A stretch of DNA of 64,000 nt from NCBI RefSeq assembly GCF_932526225.1, contig NC_064037.1, positions 11,886,203 to 11,950,202 of the forward strand, given 5' to 3'. The DNA is from Nematostella vectensis (lineage: Eukaryota; Cnidaria; Anthozoa; Actiniaria; Edwardsiidae). The notes beneath the pieces are model-generated. The model did not search any database and was not told where the DNA came from. It was given only the letters and a program-made list of their open reading frames with translations. The translations under genes and the position numbers were made by a program. Positions 58,701 to 64,000 of the stretch are shown here, piece by piece (within the stretch, counting starts at the first letter, position 1; every line of letters begins with the position of its first letter).

Positions 58701-60859
58701 TTGACTCTTAACTTAGAAACAGGCTTTTATTAAAGTTTAATCCCCCACCCTTCCCTGGGACCATGGGTGTGGGGGTATCAAATGACTATTGAATAAGAAC
58801 ATCCTTGGCTACTGTTCTCTTCAAGACATGATTTTTAATTCTCATGTCTTCCAGTCTTTAGCATTCATCTTGGCCCTCAGGTAGTTCCTGGTTCATAAAA
58901 GAGTGAAAACAATTATTTATTATTTCTTTCAAAACGATCTTTTTATCAAGCCATTTATAATCTAACTAATTTTCCACAACTATTTGAAAAAAAATAAACA
59001 CATGAGATGCAAGATGCAGACAATAACAACAATACATATAGAAAATAGGGTTTTTTATCCTCGGTAAGGAAAATTTCTCTTGTAAGTTGAAAAAGCTGCT
59101 GTATCTTCTAAGGATATGTATCTTCTTAGGACTAAGAGCACAGGATATAAAGACAAGAACGGTCTTCTTTAGCAGTATTTGACAAATGCAACACGATATT
59201 GGTTAGCCTTTATGAAATATCTCAACACAATCAATCTGCCCTGAAGAAGTCTTATTAAAGACGAATTCCAGTTTTTGTTGTATTGTATTTTATTCAACAC
59301 AATCAAGAATATAGATAAAACGAAGAATGTCAAAACAAAACCTGTTATGCTCAAATAATTTGATTACTAAGTTAAGTACTCGCATTCTCAAAGCATACAA
59401 AAAGGACAACAAAAAGCCTAATAACTGTCATATCCTCAATAGACAATGCAAATCGTCGTCCGAAACTCACCTTGCATTGTTTTTTTTTTTTGTCGCTTTC
59501 TTGTGGTTCTGTTCGCTTTTAAATGTGAACTGTTACTTGCTTAAATTTACTAGCTAAAACCAGATAAATCTTGGCGTGAATAAATGTTAGTAGATCTCCT
59601 CTAGTTGACTTTATCCTTAAGTCACAAAATTTGAGGCAAAATAAATAATCATCGCATAATCGACAAGAACTTTTTCCCTTGCTCCGTGCTTGTATTTAGT
59701 CGCCATTTCGGGACCGAGTGGGGCCTGGGAGTCGCGCGACTGACTGACTGACTGGCTGGCTGGCGAGTGACACCACAGGGTACCCGCGCGATGACCACAA
59801 AAACCAAGTCGCATACCTATACCATATTTCTATGCCCATGGGGGCATAGAAATATGGTATAACTTTTCCTTAGCAACAGATGTCAGTACACCCTGCCCTC
59901 ACCTTGTCTGCGCGCCTCCTCGTCTGTGTGGGGCGCCCCGACAGTGCTGAATAACGTATGCGCATGGGCGTGCTCTGGCGAAAACAAGCACAATCGTAGT
60001 GTTGAATCGTTCGAGTGAAGGTACGAAAGGCTGACTTCAGTTGCTGTTTTGACTAACTGTACAGCAGTAAAACCATACTGCACAAAAGATGACAGATTTG
60101 TGTGATAATGAGGGAGTCATAAAGAAAATTATAGCCTTATGTTTGGTCTAGTTTTTTTAGCATTTGCCAAAATGTGATAGTTCGCTGGTAAAATGCCGCC
60201 ATTTCAAAACAAAATGGCTGGTTTAACCGCGCGGTACTGGGACTAGTCTTGCGTTTTTCAGCACTGTCGGGCGCCCAATGTGCATTACAATATATTACAC
60301 ATAATTAAAATTATACTTGATTGTTACCATTAGTGTATAGAATCCAAGCAAGCATTCCTTGCGTCCCCACGTATCCGACGCAACGCCGCTGATTAATGAG
60401 CCCACGAGCATGCCTGCAAAGAAACAGGACTGCAGAGTAGCGCCCAGGTACGCGCGGTCACACACAAGGTGCCACTGAAAAAAAATTACCGAAGGTTTCA
60501 TGAGGATCACATTTTCTTAAAAGCTTTTTAAAGATACGCTCCTGGCATAAACAACCTTCTCGTACCTTAGAAACTGTAGTCGTAATTGAGTCAGAAAATG
60601 CATACTCGGTGCAGTTACCACAGCATTCGCTGGAAGAACACGTGACGTTTGGTGTGGCGCAGTAGTGTTCGGGGGTCCCCATAGCAAACACAAGGGCCGA
60701 AAATTGCGCCCCTTGAGGCCATCCCAGAATGCACAGCACTAGATAACCAATTACCTGTCGCTTACCACAGGAACACACATGATTGAATACGTCATCATAG
60801 TGATACCGCTGTTTAGGTATTGCATGCTCATCTGTATTTCCACTTTGATAACATTCCAT
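43777..60859 (-). CDS. SLC22-family organic ion transporter (major facilitator superfamily)
   Basis: The model has nine exons on the minus strand: 60859-60566, 60474-60328, 50932-50652, 50082-49837, 49728-49594, 45478-45399, 45108-45000, 44329-44257 and 44064-43777. They join in frame to 550 residues, the usual family length. Family signatures appear in order: YDDVFNHV near the N-terminus, an extracellular loop with several cysteines and NVT/NCT glycosylation sites (71-93), and WHLVCDR. Then come the MFS loop motif GVASDTWGRK (128-137), WIPESPRW (242-249), LGRRLTQ (369-375) and AELFPT (423-428). It is predicted to be a plasma-membrane polyspecific carrier of organic cations, zwitterions or anions; the substrate cannot be told. 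The exon 3 acceptor was set at CGCACAG because this restores exactly the three residues otherwise missing after transmembrane segment 3. Its 9.4-kb intron 2 hosts a BEN-like gene. An in-frame ATG at 60907 is an alternative start. Confidence 0.9.
45595..45675. repeat. C and G homopolymer tracts
   Basis: A C run at about 45594-45607 and a G run at about 45664-45677 flank a short AT-rich segment in intron 5 of the transporter. They could fold back on each other. No element ends were recognised. Confidence 0.5.
48048..48624. mobile_element. about 580-bp MITE with about 110-bp inverted ends
   Basis: The left arm contains CTGATTGGCCAAT, GTCTAAAAATAGCCTGATCC, TAGGAAACG and TTGCCCCTACTTATGAGCCC. The right arm (48522-48624) is its reverse complement with moderate divergence. 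The interior is non-coding. It lies in intron 5 of the SLC22 gene. Confidence 0.75.
48893..49008 (+). mobile_element. solo terminal repeat of the 48048-48624 MITE
   Basis: One further copy of the same arm lies in left-arm orientation, about 270 bp after the intact element: CTGATTGGCTAATCCGCGTG, then CCTGATCCTAGGAAACG and TTGCCCCTACTTATGAGCCC. No matching right arm follows, so it is a fragment or a rearrangement product. Confidence 0.7.
50985..51585. repeat. 31-bp minisatellite, about 19 copies
   Basis: The unit is GTGATCATTAACGTGATCGA-GATTTGTAAGC, with variation mainly at the two GTGATC boxes. It begins about 50 bp upstream of exon 3 of the SLC22 gene (gene orientation). Unlike the arrays in the protease genes, it contains no exon sequence. 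Confidence 0.9.
52762..54838 (-). CDS. coiled-coil and BEN-domain-like protein nested in SLC22 intron 2
   Basis: Exons on the minus strand are 54838-54659, 53999-53940, 53680-53634, 53093-52946 and 52874-52762. The last four join in frame without doubt. They encode a Lys-rich coiled coil (LKLKQEVKNLKRKL), then RLLSNLFTEEELMRCTLKGK, which matches the start of a BEN domain, and a basic tail ending FSKAK. In exon 1 the first part (MISKKFVVVEWLNN) is in a different frame from the last part (TPRLYEAEVLQNFG), which leads into exon 2. Removing 54741-54707 (35 nt, GT to AG) or 54738-54707 (32 nt) would restore the frame and give about 170 residues. These lengths are very short for an intron, so a frameshift (pseudogene or assembly error) is equally possible. 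BEN proteins are generally DNA- or chromatin-binding. Confidence 0.6.
54449..54610. mobile_element. 162-bp MITE in intron 1 of the BEN-like gene
   Basis: The left end TAGAGACCTTACGCAAGAAC and the inverse of the right end TAGAGACCTTACGCAAGGAC are nearly identical inverted repeats. The interior includes GGCGCGCGCGC. A TA at both ends would fit Tc1/mariner-type insertion. It is non-coding. Confidence 0.7.
55075..55118. repeat. perfect-stem hairpin
   Basis: CCCCTGTGGAGATCGATGCT and its complement (55100-55118, one mismatch) flank a five-base loop. It lies about 240 bp upstream of the BEN-like start. Confidence 0.75.
55798..55871. mobile_element. pogo-like terminal fragment
   Basis: GGACACCCCGATGATACGGA faces an inverted GGTGTCCGGGGTTCCACTGT. 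The latter, read inverted, gives ACAGTGGAACCCCGGACACC, a typical pogo/Tigger-like terminus. GAGACTT and AAGTCTC form the apex of the stem. Only this end is recognisable. Confidence 0.55.
57140..58565 (+). repeat. diverged tandem duplication of about 710 bp
   Basis: Blocks recur in the same order at a spacing of about 710-750 bp: AAGTTCCATTA, ACAAGCTTTG.YCTTG, TTTCAAAGAT, GTGGCGATT/GTGGTGATT, GGTGTAGAG and CCCCTTTCCCATTATCTT. It lies in intron 2 of the SLC22 gene and is AT-rich and non-coding. Confidence 0.65.
59818..59861. repeat. perfect 20-bp-arm palindrome
   Basis: TATACCATATTTCTATGCCC is followed after a 2-nt centre by its exact inverse. It would extrude as a hairpin with almost no loop. 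It lies about 470 bp inside intron 2 of the SLC22 gene, after a CpG-richer stretch. Confidence 0.8.
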
Positions 60860-61847
60860 GATATCTAAAAATGGAAGCGTAAAAACTTGCGTGATTGTTA
60901 ACTGCAAGCGTGATTTGAAATCGTGGAAACGCGCGTGATCTGTATTTGCGTGAAAACTCGCGTGCGTTAAATCTGTATGCGTGAAAATTCACGTTTTCTT
61001 AAACTGCCAGTGATTTTAATTTTTTTAGTGGTTTAAATATCTATAAGATAAATTTTACGTGCATTCATTGGAAGTTTATGATAGTAATGGGGGTTCTTTT
61101 GCGGTGTCTCCCACAAGCGGACACAAATCCCAGCTCATGCTGCGCTAAGGGATAATGCGTATCCGCGGCCGATACTGAACGGTGTGTGGCGATACATTAA
61201 TTCATGATTAACTGCGGGAGATAGATCCCTGCTTCTGAGATGCTGTGAAGGATCAAGATTTCAACTTATTCGGGTGTCACCAGATTTTGGGCCTATTCAC
61301 AAGTTTGCTAGATTTAAAGTAAAAAGACAACAGTTTCTTATCTTAGTAAAACAAGAATCACTTGTTCTTTTTACTAAAATATCCTCGCCGCACTAGTAGG
61401 CTAAAAAGTCCATCAACAGTGTTGACTTGTGCTTCACTCTGTGGAAAAAGATTCCACAAAATGACCTTATAGCAGTGCTCTTGTGCTAAGAAAATGCCCA
61501 AAAGTTTGTGCTTGTTTGGGAGGACACAATACGAAAACAACGATAACAAAAAAAGAACGGAAAATCAGAAACAACAACAGAAGGGCCCGGACGATACCAC
61601 TAAAAAATAACCCAGATCAACTTGCGTCTGCATAAGAGATTTGCAGTTATGATTGCTATATATAATATACAAAATAATATTTAAGCCCATGTTAATCGCA
61701 GCATGTGAAAACTGACTCAAAATAAATACTACAAGATCATGTCATCAGAGACCTTTTCTCGTGACGCAAATGATATCTGATCAAATGCACACACCGCACT
61801 GGGCAATACATATGATGATCTTCCTATTTAAAGAAAGCCAATCACGC

Positions 61848-61891
61848 TGCCATTTTATGCTCCCGCTCAATGGCGGGAGCATAAAATGGCA
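61848..61891. repeat. perfect 19-bp-arm hairpin
   Basis: TGCCATTTTATGCTCCCGC and its exact inverse GCGGGAGCATAAAATGGCA are separated by six bases. It is intergenic, about 1 kb upstream of the SLC22 start. It may be a MITE core or a transcribed stem-loop. Confidence 0.8.
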
Positions 61892-62431
61892 TCAATTTCC
61901 ATCGGCTAATTATCAGGCAAGTAAGCAAGATTTTTTCAATCAAATATTGTCAATAACATATCAGACTTCATTCGCAAATTGTTATTTTGAAGTTGTTTTT
62001 TTTTTTTGCAAAAAAACCCGCTGTATTTTCATTTATAAACAATAAAAAAGAAGTGGGTGATCGACATCCTTTAAGAATGGGAGGGTCGTGAAATCCGTCC
62101 TATTACGGGGACGATCCCGTCCCTGTCTTCTAGAAAATTTGCGCCACGCATTTATTATACAGATAGACCTAAAAAACTGCCATCTTACCTTCTAGCTGAG
62201 ACAGGCCCGGTTCATTCAACCTTCACCGATGCCCTCGTTATACGAGCGTCCCGTACATGAGGCCAAACTCGCAAGCTGACCAACGGATATGGTCTTTGAC
62301 GCGTCATTTATCATTCATGGGAAGGGTGCCTTTTCACACTAATCAACATTTGATAGCTGACCTTTGGCCAACTTCCACAACAAAATACAACATACAGTAC
62401 GATGACCAGTTCCGTATCACTTCATATTAAA

Positions 62432-62804
62432 CAGGGCCGTACCCAAGATTTTTTTTTTGTTGTTGTTTTTTTTTTTTTTTTTTGGGGGGGGGGGGGGGTG
62501 GGGGGGGGGTGGGGGTGGTGCGAAATCCGAAAAAGTGGACCTAATTTTTCCGGGGGGAAGGGGGAGGGAGGGTTCTCTAATACACCAGCTGACCAAGGCT
62601 GCCTTTGAAGCATGCCTTTGTAGTATCCCCACGGGACGTTTATTGTCTGATTTGGCTACATACCAGAGGGATATATAGCTTATGATTCTTAGTTTTGTCT
62701 ACAAATAGCACGTCTATTGAGAACCAAAAGTGGACTTTTGGCCCTTGTGGGGGGGGGGGGGGGGGTGCGTTCGCATCCCCTGCACCCCCCTGGGTGCGGG
62801 CCTG
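62432..62804. mobile_element. about 370-bp hAT-like MITE with poly-G/poly-T interior
   Basis: The left end CAGGGCCGTACCCA and the inverse of the right end CAGGCCCGCACCCA are imperfect inverted repeats. The interior carries long T and G homopolymers near 62461-62510 and a G run at 62748-62765. Open frames across it are low-complexity Gly or Pro strings and not genes. Confidence 0.6.
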
Positions 62805-64000
62805 TTAAAATTACTCTGTGTTTTTTGCGGAGGGCCAATGCTCATGATTTCTTCTAATACGACTACAAATTTACATATATTTCTGTGCATATAATATGCA
62901 CAGAAAAGACTACACATTTTCAAAATTAATTGATTTATATGGTATTTTCTGTTTGCACCTAGTGGGAGTATTTCCGTAGCAGCGGGCATAGTTCCGTATC
63001 ACTCAAAAATTCTGTCGCCTAGTACGAGTTTTTTTTATTTGAGAATCAATAAAAACATATTTACTGAATAACATATCACATCTCTTCCTTTTTGCTTACC
63101 AACAATCGTCAATGCGCTTTCGCTCGCGTGTCGCTAACAAATCCATATCGCAAGAAACAAAAAGCTCTGATAGAATTTTTACTAGGATACCTGTGGTAGC
63201 CCAGTTATAAATTGCAACTGTTTTTTTTCCGTGGTCCTGGGAAATCCGCAATGTTTCGCAATAACCCAAGAGCCTTTGTACCATAGTCAATACTTCGCTT
63301 GTTTTAGTGTATTGATTGCGACCTTACTGAAGCCTTTTTCTTACACGAAGTATCAAGCCTACTGTCCTACGTCATCGCAACTCGTAGTTACCAAAAACTT
63401 TTGCATAATTTAAAACTGTGTCATGGCCGCCATCTTGAATTTGAGATTCAAGCTCTCAGATCCATGTTATTTGTGCAGTTGAAGGCCCGATTCGTGATTT
63501 AATAACTGCATATTTAACCATAGCCTCAATTTCTACCAAGTTATTTTGGAAAATCATCTCAGCTTGGATTGATTTCGCTGTATTTACTCGTATTTACATT
63601 TGCGACCCGAGTGCGAGACACGCGGCTCAAGATAAGAATTAAGTTAAGTGCTGACTGCTTTGGACTAATACAGCTTACTTCAAGACGTAATTAAGTGTGC
63701 TCTGGACACTCATGAATGGACTCGAGGTATTTACCTTGATTGCTTAATCTATTTTGAAGTGGAAGTAGTTTGAAACAATTGATGGAAATCGTCTCCTACA
63801 AATCGCTTTGTCGATGAATCTACTTTACATTGGACACTTGACCGGCTACCCTAAGATGAATTTTATTTTCTTACTATAAAATATCTTGATCTCTCTAATT
63901 GAATCTCATCATTTTAACCATGTCGATTTTAATAAAGTACAGCATAGGTGTTGTAAGTCATGTAAGTGTAAAATATGTACTTAAATCTATGAAAATTATT

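Larger units (their letters stand above)
60860..64000. other. upstream flank of the SLC22 gene
   Basis: No coding gene is supported. The region holds a perfect hairpin (61848-61891) and a G-rich hAT-like MITE (62432-62804). At 63424 a GCCGCCATCTTGAAT motif, the inverse of a YY1-type AAGATGGCGGC site, could mark a promoter, but no exon follows on either strand within the window. TTTTTAG at 60863-60869, read on the minus strand, may be the acceptor of a 5' UTR intron of the transporter. Confidence 0.4.

Noticed and set aside
62402-62678. Gly-rich and Pro-rich frames
   Set aside because: They come from poly-G/poly-T tracts inside a MITE.
63424-63480. Possible gene start at an ATGGCCGCCATCTTG motif
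   Set aside because: The plus frame stops after 18 codons and the minus frame after six. It is more likely a YY1-type promoter motif.

Overview
The window is animal nuclear DNA. Genes are split into short exons with GT-AG introns, the background is AT-rich, and small non-autonomous DNA transposons, hairpins and minisatellites are abundant. Two secreted astacin-TSP1-TSP1-MAM proteases, a BEN-like gene and compact gene spacing suggest a cnidarian, most likely an anthozoan such as a Nematostella-like sea anemone. That assignment is inference from gene content, not a database match.

Layout. 1671-15376 (+) and 20077-34144 (+) are tandem paralogues: 12-exon genes for secreted zinc metalloproteases with matching exon lengths and phases. 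Each encodes a signal peptide, a pro-segment with an aspartate-switch motif, a furin-type site, an astacin catalytic domain, two TSP1 domains, a MAM domain and a four-cysteine C-terminal domain. A tandem array of tRNA-Asn-like units and several MITEs lie between them. 37690-41161 (-) is a complete four-exon EEF1E1 (AIMP3/p18) gene. It is head-to-head with an ankyrin-repeat, probably SOCS-box, gene at 42397-43448 (+). That gene converges on a nine-exon SLC22-type organic-ion transporter at 43777-60859 (-), for which a 550-residue protein can be assembled. The 9.4-kb second intron of the transporter holds a same-strand BEN-domain-like gene (52762-54838). This gene sits inside a stretch bounded by short inverted repeats and flanked on both sides by GATATTCC-type motifs, which looks like a mobile unit.

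Most striking signal. In the two protease genes at least six introns contain tandem copies of their own exon-intron boundary. Copied donors are those of exons 2, 6 and 11 of the first gene and exon 8 of the second. Copied acceptors are those of exon 7 of the first gene and exon 12 of the second. The largest array is about 46 units over 3.7 kb, and each unit carries an acceptor plus about 27 nt of exon. The repeats therefore multiply potential splice sites rather than being neutral intron filler.

All gene models were assembled by eye from splice signals, phase and family conservation. UTRs and transcription start sites are not resolved.
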